In this document: positions 9,375-22,600 of the stretch, piece after piece
How the letters are laid out: each line of letters opens with the position of its first letter
How positions within the stretch are numbered: position 1 is the first letter of the stretch
Source of the DNA: Lasioglossum baleicum
Taxonomy: Eukaryota; Arthropoda; Insecta; Hymenoptera; Halictidae
DNA length: 64,000 bases
NCBI RefSeq assembly: GCF_051020765.1
Contig: NC_134942.1
Coordinates: 1,984,001-2,048,000, forward strand
Direction: 5' to 3'
Notes under the pieces: model-generated
Told to the model about the DNA's origin: nothing
Database searches by the model: none
Seen by the model: only the letters and a program-made list of their open reading frames with translations
Made by a program: the position numbers and the translations under genes

Positions 9375-12300
9375 ATGCGTATACCGTATATAGGCTATTT
9401 GTCGACGATAGGAATGACAAAAAATATAAACATTCGAAATTATCGAAAATATATTTCTTTATCGAGGTAAGTTATATGATATGTGAATAATCAATTTCTT
9501 ACATACGTTTATCGGAATAGATATCGGTACAAAACGTATATATATGTAATTTAATTTTGCACATTTCTCTTTATCCTATCTGATCCAACCAGCCCACTTT
9601 ATCTGACTATCTATATAAATATATACATATATATTTGTACTATGGCTAATAATTTCATATACATACATATAGGGATTAGGGATAATGTGTGTGTTTACTG
9701 GTGTGCGATGTCTTTTTATATATATATATATACAATACTTATTGAATATGCTCGTGCACTATTTACGTAAAATATTAGGCTAAATTCCAAAATTACAATA
9801 CGCGTATATGTATATAATATACATATATATTAGTATAGTAACAAAGATTCACTTGATTTCATGGAAACTAAGTATATATAAATAACAAGGATCTCGTGCG
9901 TCCTATTCAACAGCTGATTTTGACAGTCGCCGAGATCAATAGAGTTCTTCGGTGTGTATAAGAAATATGCGTATTCGTTCGATGCAAAGTAAAACTTTAC
10001 ATATATTATAAGCATCTGTATTTACTACGCAGCTTTCAGAATATTAGAATAGAAATTTGAATATTTTTAGCAACTATTTCGTATTCACATTTATCGATCG
10101 CTATTTTAAACATTATGTACCTATAGTATATCTATGTATATAAATAAATAATACCGTATCGACCTCTGATGATTCACGGTTAACTCATATTTGTTGTATC
10201 TGCAATGAGAATATATTGGACAAGAAAGTATAATTTCGGTATTTTAAGATGAAATATAAAACCGAATTTCTTTATTCAAGCGATGAACTTTAATCAATAA
10301 AATATTTTCTTATTCATTCTTTTTGGCAAAAAATCATCGAACAAACAATGTTCGGTGGACAATATCTTATCCATTAAAGTTCATTGCTTGAATAAAAAAA
10401 TTGGGCTCTATTTCACCTTAAAAAATACCGAAATTACTTTCTTGCCAAGCCAATATTAGCACGATATAAAAGTGTTAGTTTTTGTGTTACAGGCAATTGA
10501 CGCATAGTGCAGCAGACAAAAACAATGGTGGAAGTACTTACAGATACAATAAGTTCTTCGATCGTATAAATGTTTTATGGAACACCAAAATGTCTATGCA
10601 AAATTATTCAAAGCTTTTGGCACAATTAAAAGATTACATACATAAAGCTGGTTACGATAAAAATCTTCAGATTAATTTTTCTAAAGATTGGTTGGATACT
10701 CTACACAAAGCGACATATGCGCAAATTAATATCTTGAGAAAGCAATTGTCCATTATAATAGCAAAGAATACGAATCATGATAAAGTAAGAGGCATAGAAG
10801 AATCTAAAGATAATGAAACCGAGAGTCGAGAAGTTTTAATAAGGGCTCAAGAAGAAGGTCTGGCAACAGATGATCCTGCGAAATATCGGAAAGCATGTCA
10901 GGTAAATAGGACGCGAGAAGGAGGAGGAGGAGGAGGAGGAGGAAATCTTGTAACTTATAATTCGAGATTGTTCATTCTATTCTACTTGCAGCGAATCGAC
11001 AAAGATACCATAAACGAAAGAAAGGTGGAGGAAGCGAAGGAACAGTCGCATACCCTTTCACAAATTTTGAATACCTTGATATTTAAGTTAACCAGCCAAA
11101 CCAGAACAGGTACCCTTGTAGTACCACCAAAGTGGAAAGTAAATGTTCATAAAAATATATCAAAGACCAGCATTGTGTCTAGAACACGCCATGTTTTAAA
11201 CAGTATTGTAACTGCCGAATCAAACGCTTCGAAATGGAGGAGAATAGAAGATCTGTTAACTCATATCGATCGGTATCCCGAAGCTAGACATTACGCGATC
11301 AAAGAAGGAGCGATCGGAGTATTACTCGCAACTCGACGTACAACAAAAGATGAACGAATAAAAGGTAGATAATACTTGAGGAATATTATTCCCTCGATCG
11401 TGCACTTTGACTCTGACCTGTTCCATTCGAATTTTACAGCATCGATTCGAGAAACGCTAGCAGTATTAGGCTACGTTGATCCATTGCCTGGTCGTGGGAT
11501 TAGAGTTCTTTCCATCGATGGTGGTGGTATGCGCGGTGTCTTAGTTATACAAATGTTGAAAAAGCTTGAACAGTTGACAGGGAAAAAAACGCACGAACTG
11601 TTTGATTATGTATGCGGTGTGAGTACAGGAGCAATTCTTGCAGCTATTTTAGGTATGCAAACAATAGTTTTGTTTCTTCTGTAGACAGTAGAGAGGACCT
11701 CCGTCGCGATCTCAATAGAATCTAGGAATAATTGATTTAGAGCTAATAAACTAAATTATTTATAATTTAGGTGGACATAAGAGAAAATCGTTGAGTGAAA
11801 TTTCAGAATTGTACAGAGAATTGAGTATTAAAATATTCACTCAAAGCACGATAAAAGGTACAAGTAATTTAGTATGGAGTCACGCGTACTACGATACATC
11901 GCTCTGGGAGAAATTACTGCAAGAGCACTTGGGAGATAAGATTCTAATTAAAACTGTTCGCGATCCGAATACGCCCAAGGTACCTAGCATGTTTTCGTTC
12001 TGTGAAAAAAAAAGGAACAACACAAAGTAATATTTACAGAATTTCATTGTATAGCAAAGAAAAGAAATTGATGTTTTGAGTTGTTATTCAGTTTTCAGCC
12101 ATATCTGCGATTGTGAATCACGAGCGTGTGATGGCTTATGTATTTCGAAATTACACTTTGCCATACAGACTAGAAAGTCAATATATAGGATCTCATAAGC
12201 ATAAGTTATGGGAAGCTGTAAGAGCATCTGCGGCAGCGCCTAGTTACTTTGAGGAATTTAAATACGGCGAATTTCTTCACCAAGACGGAGGTACATACCA

Positions 12301-12955
12301 GGTTTAATGTACTTTCTTCGACAAAAATCTAGTGGAATATATTATAAATATGTTGTTGTTGGTGTGCTTTCTCTCCTTGAAATGCTCAGGTATACTGGTA
12401 AACAATCCGTGTGCGATTGCGTTACACGAAGCCAAACAATTGTGGCCAAATAATCCGATTCAATGCGTAATCTCATTCGGAACTGGAAGAACGCCGAATC
12501 GAATACGCGAGAACAACAACGAATCAATGGAAATTGCAATTTCGAGTTGGAAAGAGAAATTTTATAAAATTCTAGACAGCGCGACCGACACGGAAGGTAT
12601 GGAATTTTAAAATATAAAATGCTAAAAGAGAGTTTCTGCCTCTATGAAAATTCTACATGAAATTTTTCTCCCATTAATAATGATATTTTTGTCGCGCACA
12701 GCTGTACATACGATGCTAAACGATCTTCTTCCCGAACACGTTTATTATCGTTTTAATCCGTATTTAACGGAAATGTTGTCGATGGACGAGATACGTCCAG
12801 AAAAGATAAACCAGTTGGAGCAAGATGCGATAATGTATATACGAAGAAACGAAGAGAAGTTTCAGAAGGCGGCGGAAGTTCTTTTAGAGAAAAGGCAAAT
12901 CCAACAGAAAATTATGGACTGGATTCTGTGGCAAAAACAAATTTTAAAGCTATGA
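9375..12955 (+). CDS. PNPLA8: Calcium-independent phospholipase A2-gamma (patatin-like)
   Basis: Patatin-domain lipase that hydrolyses acyl chains of phospholipids in mitochondria and peroxisomes. Eight exons, all in phase: 9375-9466, 10493-10901, 10992-11364, 11440-11652, 11771-11979, 12092-12290, 12390-12596, 12702-12955; 651 residues (human about 780). Motifs: oxyanion loop DGGGMRG (318-324), nucleophile GVSTG (Ser353), and the dyad aspartate in HQDGG (Asp497). The first exon is inferred from an open ATG frame joining in phase to exon 2. It encodes a basic, acid-poor N-terminus ([13 protein letters not shown] then [12 protein letters not shown]) that fits a mitochondrial presequence. A downstream ATG at 9414 is also possible. 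Intron 2 is only 90 bp, in frame, and contains a GGA run. Confidence 0.9.
10216..10453. mobile_element. Mariner-like MITE in PNPLA8 intron 1
   Basis: 238-bp palindromic element flanked by TA. Its two ends are inverted copies over about 95 bp, each with CAAGAAAGTA and TTTCGGTATTTT, and with TTTATTCAAGC and GAACTTTAAT further in. This type of end and the TA target match Tc1/mariner elements. There is no coding capacity. It could fold into a long RNA hairpin in the pre-mRNA. Confidence 0.8.
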
Positions 12956-15585
12956 ATTCTCATATATACGTACATATATATATGTATGTCACAGAGTAAC
13001 GTACGTATTCCATAACTTGAGACGAATATATATATCAAAAGTTATGAAATCATTAAGTACAAATCAAATATAATTAGAGTACAGCACTTTCGTTCTAAGA
13101 GTATGTATATAATTTTAAAGAGAATTCATATCTTGTGTATATTTGTCGAGTAAGACCCAATGTGAATAGAACTTATCGAGTACATTGTTCGCATAGTTGT
13201 ATCTATTAATAGTAAGTTGATTAATATTTGTTTCCATCTGTGATTCCGACTGATTCTGTACAAATACGTTTATGTTAATATTCATCTAAAACACACACAC
13301 TATTTGTATGTACGTGCATGCAAAGTTAAGTCACATACATCAGTATTATAATGTATGCATGGTAAAAAAATATGTATATTACAGTTTTCTCACATAATGA
13401 GAAAAAAAACGTCGAGTATTGAACGAAAGAATCACACCGCGGTCGATATAAGTTTCGTGACATGTATACGGAATATTTGAGACCAAATTGATGTATAGCA
13501 AAACTTTATAAAAAATTATAAAGATACATAATTTGTATTTTACCAATAATATATGTACCACTACGTTGGATATTTATTTCATGTTTTAAATGTACACGAA
13601 CATTTAAATAAAAACTTGACTATTTATTTGTCTAAAATGTGTTATTTTATTATATATATACATATACTATTTACATACTCAATTATATACATATAAATAC
13701 TACAAATTGTATACTTGGGCCAGTGATGGCCAGTGATGTGATGTGATGCCAGAATGAGCTCCAAATGGAGCTCATCTGCTCATGTACCATACTTACTTCG
13801 TACTACTACTATTTATTTACTGCTTCGTGGTTGTTCGTGGTACACTACAATATGTAAATAATAACACAAGTTGTTAAATAGGAGTCATAGGAGGTTAGGT
13901 TAACTCTGGTTAGTTCACACGATCTCACACTCGCAAACCGTGTATTATAAGATCAATTATTAATTATTTATTATTTAGATCAATGTACCTACATAAACAT
14001 TATATGTATAGATACAACATTATAGATAGAATTTGCGCTTTCAACTAAATAGAGCCTCTTTGTTGTAACCACATTGACAGCCTTTTATTCGCAAACATAA
14101 ATATTTATTTATTTAGAATGCATACATTTTGGAAAATCTGCTTACAATTATTTAGATACAGTTTGGCTGATTGTATTATTGCTATCGTTGAACTAATTAC
14201 AGAACATTTTCAATTGTCAGCCAAAACAATGTATATTTGGTAGACAAAAAGTGAAATGATGTAACAATTTTTACCTTTGTATGTTGAAGCGTGGAAATTG
14301 AAATTCAGAAAATTGGTAGTATACATATTTTCTGGTAGACCTGGTAATATAAGCTTGCGCGGTATTGCAAAATTTCATATATTTTTTTCAGAATAGGCCT
14401 TCGAACAATAGAAAAATAGGATAGATAGACGAATTTAGCTGTGTCTGCAAGCTATTTACTCGTTCGATCGCGTAGACTTACAGTGCTAATTTCTTTTATT
14501 TATTTCACTATAATAATATCTGTATTAAAATTAATATTTTTCCAACAATTGATATCTTATTAATATTCTTATTTTACGAAGATGAGAATTAGTAATTAAA
14601 ATATTATTAACAATAATCTCAAAGTATCTTTTCTTTTCATTGGGTAGGTATGACAAAAACTAACAAAAACATAAATTAATTGCATTGAAAGATGTATTTT
14701 GCCTTGCGAGGATATGTAAGTACTAACAAAAGAAAAACGCATTTTAGTATAGATTAGAATGTTTTGTATCTGCTTAGTAGTATGTACCTCCAATGTTGTA
14801 GTGAAAATCCATAGTTCTATTTTCATTACCTACTCACTACTGTATGATTTAATGATTGAACAAGTAATATATTTTAACTATACAATATCTATAAATCCTT
14901 TTTCAATGCAAGTAGTTGTAATCATGCACTGTACGATACATTTGCTGAGCAGCTGAGATATGGCACAGTCCTCTGCTATACTTTTCCGCGATACTACATA
15001 TAGACCTCTTTTCTTTTTGGTTTTATGTCGCTTCTTCAATTGCTATGGTTATTAAGCGACAGGACCTACAGCGAACCACTTTTTGGGCACCACAGTTTTA
15101 AATGGCACATGGAATATTTCCAGAGGTGCCGGCGCGGCGGCGGAATATAGACCCCGATTAGTAGTTTTAACTCATTGTGTTGCTTTATTTTGCTTTAGCC
15201 AATCAGAAACGCATTCCTTCCGACTGTGTACCGTAGATCAGATTCAAATGGCATAACATAAATTTCTCCTAGTTAATAGAATTCAAAGAAAAAGAAACTT
15301 TATTTTCCATTTTAAATATCTCTTAACATTCTGTAACACGTGCATTCATATTTTAAGACATAAAAGATAATCTAATAATATTACAATAACGATAAGATTT
15401 TCATAAACTATTTAAATGAGATATCCTATTATAACAAACACATGAAATTGTTATAGTTTATAGATAACGAAGAGATGAAATTAAGGTGATGATTATATAT
15501 ATATAATATATATAAATATATATATATATATGTGTGTAATTAATTTGTTAGGAAAGATGTAATATAACATATAATATACTTGTTT
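12956..15585. other. Convergent intergenic region between PNPLA8 and Lin-7
   Basis: 3' ends of two genes face each other across 2.6 kb. AT-rich with TATA/TGTA runs (12960-13040, 15493-15530). A perfect 10-bp-arm palindrome (ATGAGCTCCA, AA, TGGAGCTCAT) lies at 13754-13775. A somewhat GC-richer patch at 15045-15240 contains GCCAATCAG but no linked gene. No RNA gene recognised. Confidence 0.5.
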
Positions 15586-16766
15586 TTATTGCATCTGTTG
15601 GCGCCTACTACGAGCTGCTCGTTGCTTGTCAAATCGTAATTCCATTTCTTCCAGAACTCGTGGAGTGTAACGCACAACCAGTTTTACAGAAACTTGTGCT
15701 TGTTTTAATAATTCTACCGCTTTCTCGTGATTTTCGCCCTCGACACACTAAAAATTAAAATATGAAAATACATAGATAATAAAACATAATACATGAAACA
15801 TAAAACATACTGGACTCGGAATTTTCATACTAACCACTCCATCCACTGAAAGAAGTTGATCGCCCCGTTTCAGTCCACCGTGACGATCTGCAACACCTCC
15901 AGGAATAATTCTTGAAATGTAGATGGGTGAATTTTGTTCTTTGCCTCCCATTACATTAAATCCAAGACCTTCTTCAGTTTTTGGTAATTCCACGATTCTT
16001 GGATGCGCATGACCTTCGCTCGCAGCAAAAGCGGCAACTGTTGCTTTCGCTGTAGCTGATGCACGAACATCTTGAGATGCCTAGAATGACTATTTAGTGC
16101 TGAGATTTCATTAAATAATCTATACTATGTAAATACAAATACAATACCTCGATGTCTGATGTTTCATATACATGTTCGTATACTTCGAGTACAGCACTGA
16201 GAAAATCACTTTGTAGAACTTTTTGTAAGGCAGCTAATTTTGTTGCAGGCACTTCACCCCCTACAATCATCAGGTGCTTATTAAAATTCATACTTATATA
16301 TCAAACCCAAACTATTAAATATTAAAAGAAGTTTGTGCAAATTTTAGATTAGAGTTGCATATATCTATCTTTATGTAAGAAAATAAGTCAAACCGATAAC
16401 ATAAAATATAAAATGATATATAGCTATAAAATCCTATGTATATGAAAAAGATGATACTGTTCTTGTAAAAGTATTTGGGGCAATGTACTATATCGGGTGG
16501 GGTCCTTTGATGCACATCATTTTATATGTGTAACATATTACCTTTTTGTAATTTGTCTAATAATTCGATAGACCTTTTAACATCTGTAAAAGAGTAATCG
16601 AAAAAATTAATGTCATTTATTCCTTATGGTTGATTATATTATTATTATTATATATCCGATTGCTGTAAATTGTTGGAAAAATGGAATAGAAAAATTCATA
16701 TAAATGATTATTCATGTAAAGAAATTTACCATTTGCTAAAGTAAGCGGTTCGCCCATCGTAATCAT
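15586..16766 (-). CDS. Lin7: Protein Lin-7 (Veli/MALS), L27-PDZ scaffold
   Basis: Scaffold of the CASK/Lin-2-Mint-Lin-7 complex at cell junctions and synapses. Minus-strand exons: 16764-16766 back to 16730, 16583-16542, 16260-16148, 16080-15835 and 15747-15586, in phase and giving 199 residues, the usual length. An L27 domain at about residues 10-65 (AIELL-like SIELLDKLQ and VYEHVYET) is followed by the invariant [16 protein letters not shown] linker. The PDZ domain (about 92-174) has the carboxylate-binding GLGF loop (102-105) and the ISRIIPGG and [12 protein letters not shown] segments. The C-terminus is basic. The start codon (MITMGEP) aligns with the vertebrate MATMTEP start. Its 5' end lies head to head with HUWE1. 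Confidence 0.96.
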
Positions 16767-17050
16767 GCCTGTGAACAAATAGAAAAGCTTGAAAAGGACC
16801 TTATTAAACAGTTATCACATTCTATACATTGCTAAAAATTATTACGGGTATAATGCTTTCCTCAACTAAATAGCAACTTTGACCACTTTGACACGGTCGC
16901 AAACTGTCATAAAAATACGTCAACAATTTGATGTCTATTGATGTCTATCGACTGCTATCGACCGACCAACTACTATGAGAAAAAACTATGGGGTTACTTG
17001 ATAGACGTCTCGACCAGTCTCGACTGTCATTTTCAGACTTACATTTATAA
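16767..17050. promoter_or_regulatory. Probable bidirectional promoter, Lin-7 and HUWE1
   Basis: Short gap between the divergent Lin-7 start codon and the GC-rich HUWE1 leader. Contains repeated GATGTCTAT and CTATCGAC words around 16931-16965 but no clear TATA box. Its role is inferred from gene orientation only. Confidence 0.45.
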
Positions 17051-18255
17051 CCACCTTAGACCACGGTGTATTATAGAGGTGTTCGGTGTTGTTACGCGAC
17101 GATTAGAATGATTTGTAATTCGGTCCAGAGTGGACCAATGGAATCTTCGGATGGGGTAAGGTCGCGTGGCGATTGGCGGATGGAACAGAGTGTCTCTACG
17201 ACGAGCCTCGGGTTCGATTTTCAACGAGCATTCCCGTACGGACGTCGCGTTTCTGAAAGGCAGTTCTATAGACGCGTGTTCGTTCGATGGATAATGAAGA
17301 ACAGTCACGGATGGTTACGAGGCGTCCTATCAGACGGCGGAGTGTATCTCGGTAACGAGCGAATCAGAAAAATCGCCGTATAGTAGGACAACGTTCTCGC
17401 CACAGAGTCTCCGTGTTGCGCAGCGAGAATAGAATGCGAGCGTACCGTTTCGAGAAGGGCACGTCTCGTCGAAAGATGCGAAGCAGTTAACAGTGTGGTT
17501 TTGGCGAGTGTGTGTTTCCTTTTGTCTGATCCTCTTATCTAAACGGTAGACACATATATGAGCGCGTGTAGACGAGTAGCCAGTGCGGTGCACTCGGCGC
17601 AGTAAAAAAAATCGTTCGGAACGAGTGTGTGTCCTCGAGGGATATTGTGTGCCGTGTATACCGTGTGCCGTGTGTCGCGCGGCGCGGTCTTACATTCGAA
17701 GGTCGTGGACATTGCACGATTGTTCGAGAAGCTTGTGGTGGGCCCGTAACAAACGGCACGTTACGAAAAGGTTAAAAGGGAAAGGTGGACGATCCTCCTT
17801 GGAAAGCCTCAGTAAAATGGCGGTGATCGGTACTCCGATTGGCGCTAACCGATAGAAGAGGATCGCGTCTCCCGTTCACGCTACCCACGAAATTTTGTTT
17901 TGATCCAGTCACACGGATATCCTCGATTCGGACCGGTCGATTCGCTGTGGATTCTCTCGCGCGAACATTTTGCTTTCGTTCCCTCTCGTCCCCTGCTCCT
18001 CCTCCTCCTCCTCCCCCCTCCCCCGCTGCCCCTCTCCTTGTTTTTAACCATAACTACGGGAAAATCGCGAACTGCGTCCTATAGGAGAAATATACTCGCG
18101 TATATCATTATCCAGCCGGAGGACGATCGAGGTGGCGAGGACCACCGACGGAACGGTTTTCAACGACCGCGATGCCGCATCGTTCTATCCTCGGGTTTGT
18201 CGAACGGCCGAACGACAAGGACGACTCTATCGAATCCTCGTTGGTCTATCTGTAG
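17050..18255 (+). promoter_or_regulatory. HUWE1: HUWE1 5' UTR exon and promoter
   Basis: GC-rich, CpG-rich sequence in an AT-rich window, ending at a strong donor (CTGTAG then GTGAGC, boundary 18255/18256). It matches a long leader exon spliced to the exon that starts at 19660 and holds the HUWE1 start codon. Several upstream ATG frames occur, none with family resemblance. The 5' edge is a guess. Intron 1 (18256-19659) carries a GA microsatellite at about 18571-18664. Confidence 0.6.
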
Positions 18256-18602
18256 GTGAGCTTTTTTCCACTTATTATATTTCTATTCCGTCTGTTCCGT
18301 CTGTTCCTCCTGTTCCTCATATTCCGTCTATTCTCTTCAGTCTATAGGTACACTGCCATTTTTGACTTTTCTGCCACGAGCGCATCCCTCGATTTTTCAC
18401 CTGTCCGATCTATCTATGTATCTATCTATCTATCTCTACGTCACGGTCATTTCTTTCTTCCGTTACGTCTACGATGCGCCGTACGCACGAATTGTCAGCC
18501 GTGATCGGGATTTCACCATGGAATCATTCCTTATTCCCGTCTTCTCCTTTGTTGTTATTTTGTGCATTTCAAGGGAGAGAGAGAGAGAAATAGAGAGAGG
18601 GG

Positions 18603-18633
<31 letters not shown>

Positions 18634-19695
18634 CAAAAGAAAGAGTGAGAGAGAGAGAGAGAGATGGAGAGCGAGAGAGCAACGTCTAAGTTAGGTTAGG
18701 CTTCTGAAACCGATGACTCTGCATCTTAACCGAGTAACGAGACTGTTTTCATTCCTGTTGCCCTTCTAACGGTTCTCTACGAAAGAAGAACAACGAGAAG
18801 AAACGCGGAGACACTCACGAGCTTTCTTACACTTTTCATGGGAACACCGCTTATTTATCCTGGTCTTTTTTTCGGTCGAGGTCACCGATGCATTTCCGTA
18901 CGCAGTCTTTTTTAAAATAACTATGCGCGACGTCGGCGATACGTTTTATCGTGTTTAACCTGTTAATCGTGGAGCACGATTTCGATTTTGATTTATGTAT
19001 GACGAATATTTGTACCGGAGAAAAAGCTAGATCGTAGTCGAACGCGGTGAGAGGTGAAACGTTTGGAAACATTTTTTATTCAGATTTATTTGAGAGATGC
19101 ACGAAAAATTTGGCGAACCATATATAATCGTGTCGCAACATGTCTCGCTCGTGATGCAATTCTTTTTTTTAACCAATAGGAATTCCTAATTTCTTTCACC
19201 GTGCGGCAGAGAAAATATACTGTACGTTATTATTTCGATAGACTACTCGATATTTTATCTATCGATTAAACTTGACCCATACTTCGGTAGCACATTCGCA
19301 GAATAATTCGATATCGATCATTTATAACTTGGTCATGCTTGAAGATAATGTATCAACAGCTGTAAGGACACCTCTCTTTTCCATCGCTGTATCTCGATGT
19401 TTTAATCATTTTTACAAAATTTTACTTAAGAAAGAATTATTTAAGCAATCGTTCTCTGGATATTTATGGGAAAACAGTAGCTCTATTTTTAGATGCTGCA
19501 TTACCAATTTGCATACCAAGTATGGAAGATTTGACCAAGGATCGATAGAACTGTTTGCTTCGATTGTAGAACACTTGAAAATATTTTAATATATAAATTA
19601 TTTAATAATTTAAACATATGTTTTGTTTCGTCGGTTAACAGGGAATGATTTTTTTTCAGATCTTGAAATTATAAAGGAACCTCTCATCTGCTAAA

Positions 19696-22600
19696 ATGAA
19701 AATTGACAGAAGCAGATTAAAAAAGTGCATTTCTGAGGCGGTAAGGGATAGCTGTACCGATTAATGTGCCCATAGTTGCGTAGAAATCAAATGTCGATTT
19801 AACGAAAAGTACCTTTTTATATTTCAGCCGGCAGAATGTCAGGCCCTCATAAACAAGCTGCGCTCATGCTCCCATGCAGAATTGCTAGAGGAGCTGAAGC
19901 AGATAGATGCATGGACCTTTGGAAAATGTGAACTGTTCCATTGGATCGATGTATTGGATCTTAACGACAGTATTTTAGAGGAGGCTGCGGCAAGGAGTCC
20001 TGATAATCCATGGGAATTGGCCTGCGATCTCCCCCAGAACAGAGAGGTATGCTTAGAATGCTTAGAATTTTCTATAGTCGTACAGAATCGTATACTTATC
20101 AAATGTTTTTGTTGAAAACAGGCTAAAGAACTTCTACTATGGATCCTTCATTTCACCACGTTATTGATCGAACACTCATTCTCACGACATTTGTACAACA
20201 GTATGGAGCATCTGGTGTCCTTGTTATCGAGTTGCGATATGCATGTTGTTCTCGGTGTTTTAAATCTTCTTTACATGTTTAGTAAACGCAGTAATTTTAT
20301 TACTCGTTTAAATAATGACAAAAGACAAGCTTTAATAAGTAGACTCAATCATTTGGCCGAGGTTAGTCTGCTCTTTAGATAGAGATCTTGAAATAGAGAT
20401 TTGGAAACGGCCGTACTCACCGAATTGATTGGTTTTTCTATTATAGAGCTGGGGTGGTAAAGAAAACGGATTTGGTTTGGCAGAATGTTGCAAAGAATTC
20501 CCAGACAAGGTAATTAGAATTTGAGGGAGACGCACACGAGGCGTTACACTCGAGGATATCCTGTAACATCCGTAATGTAATAACGTTACTGGTCATTTTT
20601 CATGCTTCAGCCCCTTCCAGCGAGTGCTACCACATTACATTTCGAATTCTATGCAGAAAACCCAACCACCGATGCATCGGGTACCACGCAGAACACTGGT
20701 ACCAAAAAGATTGGACAAACAAATTTTGTAACGTATATACACATCGAGAATGTGGATAAACTTGGCAAAACACCGGCACAAATAATGAACGATTTGTTAA
20801 AAGTTTATAACGTACCGCAAGATCGACAGGTAAATGAATGAATCGAGTGAGAACGAGGGAGGATATACAAGAAACGATAAGAAGATAAGAAAAATTGTGA
20901 ACGAACAGAGAAATTTGCGTTTACAGATGGCGCTTTTCACCCACATAAGACTGGCACACAGTTTTTCCGATTACCGAAGACGTTTGCAATGCGTGCAAGC
21001 TCGGCTGCAGGCATTGTCGGTACTTGTATATAGTAATGCACTTCAGGAAAATGCGGATAGTTTGCTTCATGCTGGGCTTTTAGAAGAATTAGTCGAATTA
21101 ATGGAACTTCCACATGCACACCTTGTTGAAATGCGTGCCGCGGCATTGCGGACTCTTACTAGTATCATTCACTTGGATCGCAATCCAAATTTTCCCAAGT
21201 ATGAAAACACTCGATTCTCTCTACGCAACGATACTCGGTTCACAGGTTCTATCGGCTCGATAGAAAACCGATTCATTGTAATGTAATGTAATGTAATGTA
21301 ATGTAATGTAACTTTCAGAAAACCGGGCTCGAGGTTAAACATGATAATCGACGTTACCGGAGCAAGTTCGTATCACGGATTTTTCCCTGTATCGATTCGC
21401 ACATGTATCTCACAGTTGACTTCTCCACCACCGGACGGACCACCCTTTCCACTGCAACTTGCGACAGCATTGTTTAGCTTTCTTTATCACTTGTCTAGCT
21501 ACGAAGCTGGGGGAGATGCTCTTATTAGTTGCGGAATGATGGAGAGCTTGTTAAAAATTATGAATTGGCCTGGAACTGAGCTAGAGCATATCACGGTAAG
21601 ATCCATCTTTGATATCTTTGATTTAGTCAACGGAATAATGATCGAATGCGACACCCTCAACGACCGATACTAAAAATTCCCCTTTTGATTCTCGTTTTTC
21701 AGTTCGGCACCAGGGCTGTTCGCGTGATAGACTTGATGACGAATATCGACATGCAAGTATTCCAAGCACACAATGGCCTAGCGAGTTTTATCAATCGCAT
21801 CGATATGGAGGTGAACGTTTGCAGAAAGGAACAACCGTTCGAAATAGAACCGTACAGTTACCCCGACAATCCACAGTCGTCTCGCGAAAGATCCATAGAA
21901 AGGGACGAAGAATCCGCGTCGTCGCGCCGCTTGAACGAGCCCTACGACGAACGCGAGGAGTCCTCGAATCCAATGGAATTCTCGGAGGACGAGAACATGA
22001 CCTCCAAAACGGAGGAGAAAAATGAACAAACACCAGATTATTCCGCGATCAAGACCGGGAAGACGTGTCTGCCACAGCGAGCTGCGCTTCTCAAGTCGAT
22101 GTTAAACTTTGTCAAGAAAACCATCCAAGATCCGCACTTCTCCGACAGCATCAGGCACATTATGGAGGGCACTTTACCCTCCTCTCTCAAACACATAATC
22201 AGCAATTCGGAGTATTACGGGCCTTCGCTGTTTCTGCTTGCCACGGATGTCGTGACAGTCTACGTTTTCCAAGAACCGTCGTTACTGTCTTCCTTGCAGG
22301 ATAACGGATTGACCGATATCGTACTGCACGCTCTACTTATCAAAGAAGTAAGTAAATTCAGCACAGCAGAATAATTATACATATATAGCGTGATATAGAT
22401 ATAACAGTGATATAACAAATTCCGAATTAATTAATTAACACGCACGGCACGCGTCACTGTCGCGATTCTACACAGGTTCCCGCGACCAGAGAAGTTCTTG
22501 GCTCATTACCTAACGTGTTCAGCGCTCTATGTTTGAATCAACGTGGATTAGAATCGTTCGTGAAACGACGACCATTCGGTCGATTGTTCAAAGTATTATT

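Noticed and set aside
10902..10991. In-frame GGA-rich stretch as part of PNPLA8
   Set aside because: Bounded by GT-AG, 90 bp, and encodes an unlikely Gly run followed by unrelated residues; better read as an intron.
17050..18255. Several overlapping open frames in the HUWE1 leader
   Set aside because: GC-rich DNA has few stops. None shows family resemblance, and the region ends at a donor that fits a non-coding leader.
19272..19589. 105-codon frame in HUWE1 intron 1
   Set aside because: No acceptable ATG, no recognised motif and no splice link to the HUWE1 coding exons.
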